Shown: piece by piece, positions 11,525 through 21,450 of the stretch
Layout of the letters: every line of letters begins with the position of its first letter
Numbering within the stretch: the stretch's first letter is position 1
Origin: Notamacropus eugenii
Lineage: Eukaryota; Chordata; Mammalia; Diprotodontia; Macropodidae
NCBI RefSeq assembly: GCF_028372415.1
Contig: NC_092878.1
Location: 29,618,903 to 29,682,902, forward strand
DNA length: 64,000 bases
Direction: 5' to 3'
Translations under genes and position numbers: made by a program
The notes under the pieces: model-generated
The model's database searches: none
What the model was told of the DNA's origin: nothing
What the model saw: the letters and a program-made list of their open reading frames with translations, nothing else

Positions 11525-12200
11525 CAATACCCTTTGACCCAAGAGATCAAAGAAAGAGGAAAAGGGATCATATTTACAAAATTATTTATAGTAGTTCTTT
11601 TTGTGATGTCAAAGAATTGGACACTGAGGGGCTCCCCAAGGATTGGGGAGTGGCTGAACAAAATATCAATGTGATGGAATCCTACTATGCTAAGTAATGG
11701 TTTACTGCTGTCATCCATGATAAAGATAATTTATTTGGTATTTTTTGGATAAAGACATTTGCACATTCCTAATACTGGGTGCAAAATCCATGTACCAATG
11801 CTCTGCTTGAAATGGATGAAATGATGAAATGCATGGTTTTAAAGAAACCTGGGAAGAATTGTATGAAATTATATAAAGTGAAGTGAACACAACCAAGAGT
11901 ATAGATTTTTACAATAACAACAACAGTGTAACAACAAACAGCTATGAAAGACTGAGAAACTCTGATGAACACAATGGCCAACCATGATTCCAGAAGACTC
12001 ATGATGAAGTATGCTACCTGCCTCCTGATAAAAGTGATGGGCTCAGAATGTTGACTGAGGCATTTAAAAAAAAAAAACATGTGGAAATGTGTTTTGCTTG
12101 ACTACATATGTTTGTAGTGGTTTTTTGGCTTTCTCAATGAAGGAAGGTAGAAGTGGAAGGGAAAGAATGTGGATCTGAATTTAAACTGAATTTTAAAAAA
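11525..12200 (+). mobile_element. 5'-truncated L1 inserted head-to-head in an older L1
   Basis: It starts with 'ataccctttgacccaagaga', which is the ORF2 C-terminal block (KACTIPFDPRDQ in the plus frame). It continues through GLPKDWGVAEQN to the 3' UTR and a short A-run near 12,190. It is opposite in orientation to the flanking L1, which itself breaks at nearly the same ORF2 position, so the two form a diverged inverted repeat. Confidence 0.6.
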
Positions 12201-12660
12201 ACGGGGGGAAGAGGCTTGAACAGTTAAGTGGCTTTTGGGAAAAATTTCCAAATTGCTTTTCCAGAAGGACAGTTCAGAGATATTTCATAGATTTATTAAT
12301 AATACATTAGAATGCCTTTCCCCCCCAAAGTTACTCAGACAATTGTCATTCCTTTTTTGTTATCTTTGCCAATCTGATGGATTTGAGATAGAAACTCAGA
12401 GTTGTTTTAACTTGCCTCTAATCATTAAGTGACGTGAAACATTTTTTCACATGGTTGTTAACAGGTTGGATTTCTTCTTTCAGAATTGCCTGTTTTGCAT
12501 ACTTAAACATTTATTAACTGGGGATATTAACTGGGAATATACACACACATATTTACATACATATATCATATATCAACTGGACTTATCAACTTGGAATTCT
12601 TGTTCTTATACATTTAAACTCACCCCTTATACATCTTGGATATGTTAACTTTCTAAGAAA

Positions 12661-14435
12661 AAAACTGATGCACCAAGAAGAGTTCTCTCTCTTCTCCCTT
12701 ATCCCTTAACTCACATCACTCACATTTCTTTGCTCACCCCTGACATCACTACCTTGTCCCTCACTCCTGTTTCATATGGAGTGGTGGCTCTTGCTGCAAA
12801 GTCTCCCCTATCCTCAAGAAAACCCCTACATGATCTATTCATCCATGCTACCTAATGCTCTATACCTCTCCTCCCCTTTGTGACTAAACTTCTTATGAAG
12901 GCAGTCTACAATTGGCAGTCCCCTACTATTTCCTCCACTTGCTTTTTTCTCACTCAAGTTCTTTTTTTTAAATCTGAGTTCCAAATTCTCTCCGTTCCTC
13001 CAGCTCCTTCTCCACCCATTAAGGTAGCAAGCAATATGACACAAATTATACACATAAACGTCCATATTATTCATGTTGCCAAAAAAAAAAAGGCAAGAAA
13101 AATAAAGTAAAAAAATTATACTTCAATTTGTACTGAATTCATCACTTCTCTCTGGAGACTTCTCACTCTCTTTTTAATTCTCTAAAGTTTGGCTTCTGAC
13201 CTCATCATTCAAGCTAAACTGTTCTTTCCAAAACTGCCAACGATTCTTTAATTGTCAAATCTAATGCAAAATATCAATCCTCCCCTCCATGACCTCTCTG
13301 CAGTCTCTCACACTATCATTACCCTGTTCTTCCTGATACCTTTTTATCTCTAGGTTTTCATGACCCTTCTCAATCCTGGATCTCCTCCTCAGTCTCTTGC
13401 TGGATTTTCATCTTGGTCATACCTACTAAATCTGGGTATCCCTCAAGGCTTGGACCTACACCATCTTCTCTTTTCCTTCCATACTGCTTCACCTGGTGGT
13501 CTTATCAGTTTCCATGGATTCAATTATCTCTATGCCGATGATTTCAAATCTACTAAACCAGCTCTAACCTCACTCCCACTTTTACATCTCCAACTATCAG
13601 ACATCTCCAATTGACAACTCCCATAGATAATTTAAATTTAACATGTCCAAATCACTATCTTTTTCTCCAAACAGTAGGTTGTCAAATCCTCACTCTCTCA
13701 CACTCCATATTCACTCTATTATAAAAATATATATCACCTTTTTAATATCTCTCATATATGCTTCCCTCTCTCCTCTGACTGCTACCACCTAGGTACAGGA
13801 TCTCACTGTCTCAAAACTGGACCGTTACAATAGCCTGCTAACTGGTTTCCCTCATTCAAATCTCTCCACATTCTAGTCTACCTTCCACTCAATATCAAAG
13901 CACAGGTCTGACCATGTCACTCCCTTATTCAATAAACTGTGCAGGCTCTCTATTACCACCAGAATTAAATAAAATATTCTATTTGGACTGTAAAACCCTT
14001 CATAACTTTCCTGCCTTCTTATGCTATTACTCTCCTCCATGTACTTACTCTATGATCCAGTCTATAACCCAGTGACAGTGACCTGCTTACTTTCTCTTTG
14101 AACATGACACTTCTTCTCCCAAACGTGCATTTTCACTGGTTGTCTTTCATACCTGGAATGCTCTCCCTCCTTGTTTCCCCCAGGGGCTTCCTTCAAATGT
14201 CGGTGAAAACCTTACTTTCTGCTAGGAGCATTTCTTTGTCTCACTTGATATTAATGCCTCCCAGTTATCCTGTATAGATCTTGTTTATGCATAGCTTTTA
14301 CATCAGTTTGCAGAAGGGCTCTTCTACTATACTGGAGTTCCGAGATCAGGGACAGTTCTAGCCTTAATTTGTATCTGTAATTTGCATCACAATGCCTAGC
14401 ACATAGTAAGTACTTAAATGCTATTTCACTTGATT
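12661..14435 (+). mobile_element. L2 LINE, sense, ORF2 end to 3' terminus
   Basis: The plus strand carries degenerate reverse transcriptase: GIPQG at 13,435 and FNYLYADDF with the catalytic YADD at 13,531-13,542. Next come the typical L2 C-terminal blocks and the 3' terminus 'cctagcacatagtaagtact' near 14,395. An L1 3' UTR fragment interrupts it at about 12,955-13,130. It is one of the longer L2 copies in the window. Confidence 0.75.
12955..13130 (-). mobile_element. L1 3' UTR fragment inside L2
   Basis: 'gagttccaaattctctccgt', a pyrimidine-rich block, 'aggtagcaagcaatatgaca' and an A-rich right end match the reversed L1 3' UTR as at 59,980-60,040 and 7,560-7,620. Confidence 0.55.
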
Positions 14436-14760
14436 TCTACAAAAAAGTTTTAATTTTATGTAAAAATAATTGTTCATTTTGTCTTCTTTGATCCTCTTCA
14501 TCTCTCCTTTGGTTTTTCCTTATCTATAGCTGTGAAAGGTATTTTTTTCCTTGCTCCTCTAGTTTATTTATAAATAGTCAGGTATCCATCTGAAGCTTAT
14601 TTTGGCATATGGTGTGACATGTTGGTCTAAAACTAATTTCAGCTGAATTGTTTTGCCATATTCTGTTTTGTTTTTTGGGACACCATAACTTTGTAACCAA
14701 ATCTATTGCAGTTTATTTCTCTCATTCTCCCTGACCTCTACAATTTAGGAGAAAAGGTAA

Positions 14761-15090
14761 GCAAACTATTCTCCAGTATGCTATTTATTTTATTTTTTTT
14801 CCTTAATTACCTTCTAAGGTCCATGTAATGAACTTCTTTCAGTCTTTCCCCTTCTAATTTTTGTTGCTATTATCTAATTATCTATTGGTCATTCTCCTAA
14901 TTTTCTCAATTACTTTAGTACTGGTTCAATATCTACTCCCATTCCCTAGTATCCTCAAATCCCCTTAACTATAATTTCTTGTTCTCTCCTCCTTTTCCAA
15001 GTCACTGAAGAAGAGGTATTTCTTTACCAAACATAGTACCTTGAACATAATAGACACTTAATAAATGCACACTATATTGAATTGCCAGCA
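14761..15090. repeat. Mixed debris ending in an L2 3' terminus
   Basis: Mostly pyrimidine-rich sequence I cannot assign. 15,030-15,085 ('cataatagacacttaataaa') is an L2 3' end. Confidence 0.45.
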
Positions 15091-15465
15091 TATGTATGTT
15101 TTGTATAGACTGTGTCTATATTATGTGTCCATATCTACCTATCTATATTTGTTTTAATTTACTCCCCTTACTTAATTCAATTACAAGCTTCTTAAGAGCA
15201 GAATATGTTCTATATGTATTTATATTCTGCTCTGCCTTGGAAATAATCAGAAAGCACTTTTTCACTGTAGACTCAAGAGAAAAAAGATAAAAACGATAGA
15301 TACTGCCTTCATGAAACTTACATTCTACTAGGAACTGACACATGTTCACAGATAGGTAAACAAGCACATATCCCCCCCCAAAAAAAAATCTGATTGGGGA
15401 GGCATTAACCTAAGAAGAGAGTACATCCAGAAGGAAGTAGTCATCAGTGGCTCTCCTATTTGAGG
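15091..15465. other. Intronic sequence with a short antisense L2 piece
   Basis: 15,299-15,375 ('catgaaacttacattctact') resembles antisense L2. The remainder is unassigned. Confidence 0.4.
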
Positions 15466-15780
15466 GAAAGTAGGTAGTACACTGGCTAGAGTGCCGAACT
15501 TGGAGTTAGGCAGGCCTGAATTTTAGTCCTGCCTCAGGCTTTATTAGCTTTATGACTCTACTAGACAAGTCATTCAATCTCCCTCAGTCTCAGCTTCCTC
15601 ATCTATAAAATGGAGATATAACAGCAACTACCTCACAACGTTGTTTTCACAATCAACTGAGGTAATGTAAAACACTTTGCAAACCTTAATTGTTAATAAA
15701 TGTTAGCTATTATTACTGAGAGCTTAATACAGTACCTGGAACAGTAGACAAATGTTTAATAACTGTTTACCGGATTGAAC
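15466..15780 (+). repeat. MIR SINE plus L2-like tail
   Basis: A near full-length MIR: 'gagttaggcaggcctgaatt' head, 'caagtcattcaatctccctc' core, 'ataaaatggagatataacag' and a 'gcaaaccttaattgttaata' tail. It is followed by an L2 3' end ('gtacctggaacagtagacaa'). Confidence 0.75.
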
Positions 15781-15792
15781 TACCTGTATGTT

Positions 15793-16052
15793 AGGGTAGC
15801 TAGGTGACACAGTGGATAGTGACAGGCCTGGAGTCAGGAAGACTCATTTTCCTGAGTTCAAATCTGACCTCAGACACTTACTAGCTGTGTGATCCTGGGC
15901 AAGTCACTTAATCCTGTTTGCCTCAGTTCCTCATCTGTAAAATGAGTTAGAGAAGGAAATGGCAAACCATTCCAATATCTTTGCCAAGAAAACCCCAAAT
16001 AGGGTCACAAAGAGTTGGACACAATTGAAACAACTGAACGACTACAACAAAA
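15793..16052 (+). mobile_element. Marsupial tRNA-headed SINE, full length
   Basis: The head 'agggtagctaggtgacacag' is followed by a box-B-like 'gagttcaaatctgacctcag', the CORE-like 'gtgatcctgggcaagtcact', 'tgtaaaatgagttagagaag' and the 3' end 'gaaacaactgaacgactaca'. This is the best complete copy and the reference for the other copies listed here. The box-B-like motif belongs to the SINE promoter, not to a tRNA gene. Confidence 0.85.
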
Positions 16053-16059
16053 TTCGTAT

Positions 16060-16340
16060 GTTGGGTGAGTCATTTAACATCTCTTAGATTCAGTTTTCTT
16101 ATTTGGAGGGGTTAGAATGATCATAGAGGTTGGGATTTCCCTAATCTTTTAGAGTATAGGCCTAATAACTCAAATGTATGTGTCTCTTTTAGGTTTACAA
16201 TAAACTTTTCTCACAATAACCCTGTGATGAAGGTAATAGGGCTGGTAACTATACTCATTTTATATTGATAGTCAAGGAAATTGAGAGTCAGAAAGTTAGT
16301 GTGTCTTGCCTAAGATCATACAACTATCAATAAAACATGT
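16060..16340. repeat. MIR fragments (one sense, one antisense)
   Basis: 16,070-16,195 resembles a sense MIR 3' half. 16,195-16,340 ('cacaataaccctgtgatgaa', 'tcttgcctaagatcatacaa') is an antisense MIR core. Confidence 0.55.
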
Positions 16341-16354
16341 TTTTAAATGCAGAG

Positions 16355-16600
16355 AAGAGAAAATGGAGTTCACAGAGGGAGACATAGTTAAGCAGGACAG
16401 CTTTGGAATTTATGTCCTGAATCTGTCATATTCTTTAAAAAAAAAAAAATACAAGCTGTAACAGATTTGCAAATTCACATACAATCCTCTTTTTCTATTC
16501 TTTGTTTATGAGAATATTCATGTCTGCTGATGCTTTTAAGTCCATAATAATGAAGACTAAAAATAAATTATAAAACATTTTTTTAGACTACATTTCAAGG
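16355..16600 (+). repeat. Dispersed repeat of unassigned family, copy 2
   Basis: 'gcaggacagctttggaattt' and 'acaatcctctttttctattc' align in order with copy 1 at 6,690-6,960. Divergence is substantial. Confidence 0.5.
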
Positions 16601-16779
16601 AGTTTAGCAATAAAGGCGGAATACAGGGAAAAGCATGGATAAAAAGAGCAAGTGGGGAGGGCTTTTTGTTTACTTTTCATTTTGTTTTTCTCGGATGGGA
16701 AAGAAATGGGCATGTTTGTAGAATCAGAGAATTAGCCAACATACAGGAAGAGACTGAAAATAAGTAGAGATGACTAAAG

Positions 16780-17110
16780 TGTTTATTCCATTCAACTAAG
16801 CAATACCAATGGGTCAATATTACCAAAATGTCTAAGACAGAAATGTCCAAAATATTTATATTAGGATTGTGTGAGAAAGCACAAAATTGGGAAAAAAATG
16901 GGGGCTCATTGATTAGTAAATGGCAAAACAAATCATGTATGTAAATGTAATGAAATATTATTGTGTAGTAAAAAGTTATGAATATGAAGAATACAGATAA
17001 ATATGGGAAAATATGAATAAATTGATGTAGCATGAAATAAGTAGAAATTGAAAAATATATGTAATGATTACAATAGCAAAGACAAGGAACACTAAAAATA
17101 AACTGAATCC
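16780..17110 (+). mobile_element. Old L1 ORF2 C-terminus / 3' UTR
   Basis: 'gctcattgattagtaaatgg', 'aatgtaatgaaatattattg' and 'taagtagaaattgaaaaata' follow the L1 end-of-ORF2 order seen in reverse at 40,880-41,050. No frame is left. Confidence 0.55.
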
Positions 17111-17129
17111 TAAGTAATTATTAAAAAAA

Positions 17130-17345
17130 AAAACCCAAAAACCCATTTCACAGTTAGTGTCACAGCCAGCATTAAAAACTAGGTCTTCTGTCTTCAAGTC
17201 CAGCTCTATTTTCACTATACAACTCTGACTAGAATCTTCACTACCTAAAAGTTGACAAAGATATCTAGGTTTAAGTCCTTCCTTTGACAAATATTGGCTG
17301 GCTGGGTGACTGACAGTAGGCAAGTTGTTTAACTTCTCAGTTTTC
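17130..17345 (-). repeat. MIR/CORE-SINE fragments
   Basis: 'aaaactaggtcttctgtctt' (antisense) and 'ctttgacaaatattggctgg' are MIR-like blocks. They are fragmentary. Confidence 0.45.
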
Positions 17346-17914
17346 TAGGCAGCTCTTTAGAAAAATTGCAGGGAAGAGTTTCCTTCCTTGAAAGTTTACT
17401 AACCCAATGAAACCACAGCACCTGTTCCTGTCTCTATGCTCCAAAGTAAGAACAAGTATGGACCTAGGATCTCCACTCATTATCAGACCCTAAGCAAATA
17501 CACAATGTCTTAAAAATACAGTAACAGTGGCTATACATCTTCAAATTACACAATCGAAAGAGATGCTTTATTCTTATAAAACACTCTTTCTTTCCACCTC
17601 TCACCTAAATCAACATCTAACAGCATCACTAGCTGTTTCCACTCTGAGCAAAAGAATACGTTACCAGGAGATACAGTTTTCCTTTGCTGATAACTGATAA
17701 AGTAATTATATTTCACAGAACAGGATAGTATAAAATGTTGCTACTGACTTTTAATTCAATTTCTTTTAGTTCTGCTGGAGCCCACACAACAAAACTTTCA
17801 TTGTTACTAAATTTTTCTAACACCTATTCTGCAAAGATATTACTTTCCAGATCCACTTCCAAAACAAAGTCTCTTTATTCCTAAAATGTACAGGTTCACT
17901 TTAACAAGTTAAGT
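17346..17914. other. Intronic sequence with no recognised repeat
   Basis: Apparently single-copy within the window. No exon-like frame bounded by splice sites is visible. Confidence 0.4.
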
Positions 17915-18180
17915 TTAATTCAACAAACATTTATTAAGCACTTAGCTCCAGAAGGGCAGGGCCTGTCTTTTGCCTTTCTTTGTATCCCCAAGTTTTTAGC
18001 ACAGACAAATAGTAGGTGTTTAATAAAGGCTTATTGACTGACCTACTACGTACAAGGTACTGGAGACATTACTCTCAAGAAGCATATACTGTATATGGGG
18101 GAAGGGATATGGAATGAAATGCACAGCTAAATATAACACAAGGGATACTAAGCAGAGGGACAAAAGAGAGATCCAAATAA
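17915..18180. repeat. L2 terminal fragments
   Basis: 'aacaaacatttattaagcac' is antisense L2/MIR3-like. 'cagggcctgtcttttgcctt' to 'aataaaggcttattgactga' is a sense L2 3' end. Confidence 0.55.
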
Positions 18181-18600
18181 AGTGCTCTCAGAAAATTTGA
18201 GGAGGGACAGCACACTTTCAGTTGTGGCAATCAAGGAAGCAAAGCTCTACTAAATGAAAGCTACTTCAGCGAGTCGAGTGGCACTAAAGTGCCACTTATC
18301 AGAAGCCATGCCTGCACAGCTGAACCATGGAGAGCTGTCTGAGTTTTATAGATTAACACAGCAAAGAAGGTCAGCCCATCAAAACACCAGTTTTTCAAAA
18401 TGTGACTTAAATCATCAATGTAAAACTTTGGCAGTCTCTCACCAGCCCTCAAGATGCTTTCTCATCTCCACCTCTTGGAATCCCTAACTCCCTTCAAAGC
18501 CCAGTTCTGGTGCCACCTCCTAGAACTCTTACATCATTTCTGATCTCTCTAGTTCTCCATGTTGAAAAGGTAACAATGTGTAGCAAGTAAAGAACTGATG
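18181..18600. other. Intronic sequence, mostly unassigned
   Basis: 18,430-18,545 has L2-like blocks ('cttcaaagcccagttctggt'). The rest is not recognised. A 77-codon plus frame at 18,254-18,487 has no motif. Confidence 0.4.
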
Positions 18601-19505
18601 TCAAGGTCAGAAAAACCTAGGTTCAAGTCCAGACTCTGATATAAGGTTGGTATCACCTGGGCAAGTCACTTAACCTCTTAGTGCACTAGTCAACTCTCTG
18701 AGTCAATTTCTCAAACGTGCTACCATCCTACCAGTCTCCTGGGCTCACAACCTAGGTGTTATCCTCCACTCCTCAAGCCTTAATCTCTCTTAGCCCTAGG
18801 CCCCATAATCAATCTGTTGCCAAAGTCTATCAATTTCACCCTCTTCTCTCCTGACACTGCCACCACTCTGGTACAGGCTCTCATCACCTTATGCCTAGAT
18901 TATTGCAATAGTCTGCTGGTGGGTCTATCAGCCTCAAGTCTCTTCCCACTCTAGTCTTTCCTCCACTTAGCTGTCCCACTGATCTTCCTGAAGTGCAAGT
19001 CTGACTATGTCATTCCCCTACTCAAAAAACTTCAGAGGCTCCCCATCACATCCAAGATCAAGTATAAATCACTGTTTGGTATCAAAGTGCTTCATAACCT
19101 GGCCTCCTCCGGTCTTATGTTTTACTCACTGCCAAGTACTCTGGTGACACTGGTCTTCGAATAAGACACTTCATCTCCCAACTTCAGGCATTTTCATCAA
19201 CAGCCCTTCCATGCCTGGAATTCCCTCCCTCCTCATCTCCACTTCCTGACTTTCTTCAAATTGCAGCTAAAATATCACCTTCTACAAAAAGCTTTTCCTG
19301 ACCCTCCTCAATGCTAATGCCTTCCCTCTTTGGACCATCTTCAATTTATCTTGTATATATCTTGTTTGTACATAGTTGCTTTCATATTGCCTCCTTCATT
19401 AAACTGTGGGCTCCTTGAGAGCAGGGAACTTTTTTTTGCCTTTCTCTGTACCCCACAGAACTTAGCACATAAAAGGTCTTTAACAAATGTTTGCTAACTG
19501 AAAAA
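18601..19505 (+). mobile_element. MIR fragment followed by L2 3' end
   Basis: 18,601-18,690 is MIR-like ('aggttcaagtccagactctg'). From 18,700 to 19,505 the L2 3' region is well preserved: 'ttattgcaatagtctgctgg', 'ggctccccatcacatccaag', 'tccatgcctggaattccctc' and 'cttagcacataaaaggtctt'. Confidence 0.75.
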
Positions 19506-19734
19506 TGTCAACAAGTATTTATTAACTGTTTACTATGTGTTGGGTACTTTGCTAAGTGCTGGGAATACAGAGAAAGCTGGGCATAATTATGATAATTATA
19601 AGTCTAAGAGAATGTAACCTAGGAAGAGGGAATTTCCTTATACCCAATACCAAGGAAATCACAAGGCTAGTCCTATCCTCTATCCTTATATTTCTTATCT
19701 AAGCTTTAAAAGCTTAAAACTTCACTGATTTCTG

Positions 19735-20263
19735 AGACATTGTGTGTATGTGTATTTATGTATACATACATTTTTACAAGTCTATGCATAGATATGTATA
19801 ATGAGAATGTGTGTACATATATAAATGTGTATAGACATATGGATGCATGCATATGTAAATGTTTATGCACATAGATATGTACTGGGTATACAGCATCACA
19901 AATATATAGTGTCACAAATCATAATGCAGTTTTAAGCTACCAAAATTTATGACAGCATATAGATACGTATCTGCATATACATATGTAGATATAAGTGCAC
20001 ACATCTATGCATGTACACATGTAAAGTGCATTATACACATGTATAAGTATACACTATAAATTATAATTATACATTATACACTGCAGATACAAACAAGCAT
20101 ACACGTACAGAGATAAATGCATGCATACCTGTGTACACACACAAATATACGCTACATGTGTCTGCCTATACATTTGTAATTGTGTACACATATGTATGTA
20201 GATGTATGTACACATATCTGTGACTATACATATCCAATTACGTATACATACATATAATCACAG
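19735..20263. repeat. Alternating purine-pyrimidine simple-sequence tract
   Basis: About 0.5 kb of TG, CA and TA steps (such as 'tgtgtgtatgtgtatttatg', 'acatatgtagatataagtgc' and 'acgtatacatacatataatc') with few breaks. It is not a clean microsatellite. It lies about 0.4 kb from the UBR1 CpG island, inside UBR1 intron 1. Such sequence can adopt left-handed DNA; that is an inference. Confidence 0.75.
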
Positions 20264-20510
20264 TTAACATGTATACAGAGCCTACTACGTGCCAGGCATT
20301 GAGCTAAGTCCTTTACAAAGATCTCCTTTGATCCTCACATCAACCCTGGGAGGTAGGGCTATTATTATCCTCATTTTACAGCTGAGGAAACTGAGGCAGG
20401 CAGATTAAGTGATTTGCTCACTGTGACAAAGTTAGTGTTTTGAATATTTGAACTCAGCTGTTCCTGACAACAGGCACAGAGTTCTAACTAGTGCCACCTA
20501 GCTGCCCCCA
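20264..20510 (-). repeat. MIR / SINE, antisense
   Basis: 'gcctactacgtgccaggcat', 'tgatcctcacatcaaccctg', 'ttttacagctgaggaaactg' and the antisense head 'agtgccacctagctgccccc' form a composite CORE-SINE copy on the minus strand. Confidence 0.7.
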
Positions 20511-20587
20511 TAATATATTTAGTTATGTGTGTATATTATACATACATACATATATATGACATACACTATGTAAAGACATATTTTTTT

Positions 20588-20655
20588 TAAAAAAAGCATT
20601 TCCTAAGCACCTACTACGTGCCAGGCAGTGTGCTAAGCGCTGGGGATAGGAAACG
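20588..20655 (-). repeat. MIR/L2-type fragment at edge of CpG island
   Basis: 'acctactacgtgccaggcag' and 'gtgctaagcgctggggatag' repeat the start of the neighbouring MIR-type element. Confidence 0.6.
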
Positions 20656-21168
20656 TGCCGTGAAAGCGCTTACTACATAGACACGCTGGTGACAGTCAGA
20701 CAGATGGGCAGACAGACAGCCTGGCAGATAGGCAGGCGGCTAGCCCGAAGTAAAAGGAAGACAAGTTCCTTCGGGGCAGGGATTGTTCCTGGCACCCCCG
20801 GCGCGGGCACGACACTAGGCACACGGCAGCGGTTTATTCAATGCACGCCTTCCGAGCCCGAGGGGTGCGCCATCCCAGCGCCCAGCCCGTGCTGCAGGGA
20901 GGAGACCCCGGCGGCGTCGAGGCTCCCCGTCTCTCCCCCGCCCCCCACTCCCTGCCGCAGGCTCGGCCCGGTTCGGCTCGCCCTCTGACAGCAGCCGCCG
21001 CCGCGCCGGCGCCCTGGCCCCCCCTCCGCAGCCAGGCGGGGTCTCTCCCGACACGCCGCACTGACCCCCCCGCCCCCCCAGCCTAGCCGGGCAGCATCGC
21101 CCCCACCGCGGCCGGGCCGAGCCCCGAGGAGGGGGCGACGACAAAGGGAATCCACGAGAAAGGCTCAC

Positions 21169-21252
21169 CGCGGCAAGCTCCTGAGCGCTCGGCGGAGCCC
21201 CGCGCCCGGGAACGCCAGCCCGCTCCGCCTCCCACAGCCCGACATCCTCCAT
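21169..21252 (-). CDS. UBR1: UBR1 exon 1, coding part (E3 ubiquitin ligase N-recognin, partial)
   Basis: The minus-strand ATG (21,252-21,250) opens 28 codons, beginning MEDVGLWEAERAG and ending PPSAQELAA. They run straight into a donor, GCG|GTGAGCC, at 21,168. The exon is exactly 84 nt, phase 0. Human UBR1 has a similar short, acidic, poorly conserved first exon ending in PQRLAS, also phase 0, before the conserved WWDQQ segment. AQELAA aligns with that end. UBR1 recognises destabilising N-terminal residues through its UBR box and builds ubiquitin chains with an E2 of the UBE2A/B type. None of those domains is in this window. Its position head-to-head with TMEM62, as in human, is strong support. 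The ATG overlaps a YY1-like element, which is common in such promoters. The alternative is an unrelated CpG-island transcript. Confidence 0.7.
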
Positions 21253-21450
21253 CTTGCGGCCGAGGGACACCGCAGCTGCCGAGCCAGCAGAGGAGACGCC
21301 TGGAAGCCAGTCTGGAGCCCAGCGGACTTGGGCTGGGCGACACTTTTGCGACAGCCCCTCAGAGGGTGGCTGTGGCAGGGGTTGACGCAGAGCCGGGGAG
21401 CAAGTTCCGGTTGGCGTCCCGGACGCTGACGTCACTTCCTGCAGCCGCGC
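21253..21450 (-). promoter_or_regulatory. UBR1: UBR1 5' UTR / core promoter
   Basis: The immediate upstream region of the UBR1 ATG, CpG-dense and without TATA. The CRE-ETS pair at 21,427-21,440, about 180 bp upstream of the ATG, is the most likely core activating module. The 5' UTR length is unknown. Confidence 0.5.

Larger units (their letters stand above)
10900..14760 (-). mobile_element. Old L1 (antisense to window), split by three later insertions
   Basis: Minus-strand L1 segments appear in colinear order: 3' UTR 10,900-11,100, ORF2 C-terminus 11,100-11,520, more ORF2 at 12,235-12,660 and ORF2 again at 14,436-14,760. The gaps are filled by a plus-strand L1 tail (11,525-12,200) and a plus-strand L2 (12,661-14,435). 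The L2 itself contains an L1 3' UTR piece. The colinearity, judged against the L1 copies at 7.5-9.9 kb and 40.4-41.9 kb, is why I treat the pieces as one element. Confidence 0.55.
1..21168 (-). other. UBR1: UBR1 intron 1 (partial, transposon-filled)
   Basis: If the 21.17-21.25 kb exon is UBR1 exon 1, this whole stretch is intron 1, transcribed right to left. I looked on the minus strand for the next coding block, which in human UBR1 begins with two tryptophans followed by an acidic and aromatic-rich segment, and found nothing like it. Intron 1 is therefore at least 21 kb here. Its content is L1, HAL1, L2, MIR and SINE debris described piecewise below. Confidence 0.6.

Noticed and set aside
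11100..12200. Twin-primed L1 inversion
   Set aside because: Both arms contain the same 3' portion of L1, whereas twin priming yields non-overlapping parts.
13360..13614. Plus-strand frame with YADD as a functional reverse transcriptase
   Set aside because: Short remnant inside a long, mutated L2 copy. Upstream domains are broken.
15793..16052. tRNA gene suggested by box-B-like motifs
   Set aside because: The motifs recur in many dispersed copies with a shared non-tRNA body, so they are SINE heads. No cloverleaf was found.
20815..21435. 206-codon minus-strand open frame across the UBR1 CpG island
   Set aside because: Only the 28 codons from 21,252 to the donor at 21,168 make sense as an exon. 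The rest is GC-rich, stop-poor promoter and intron.
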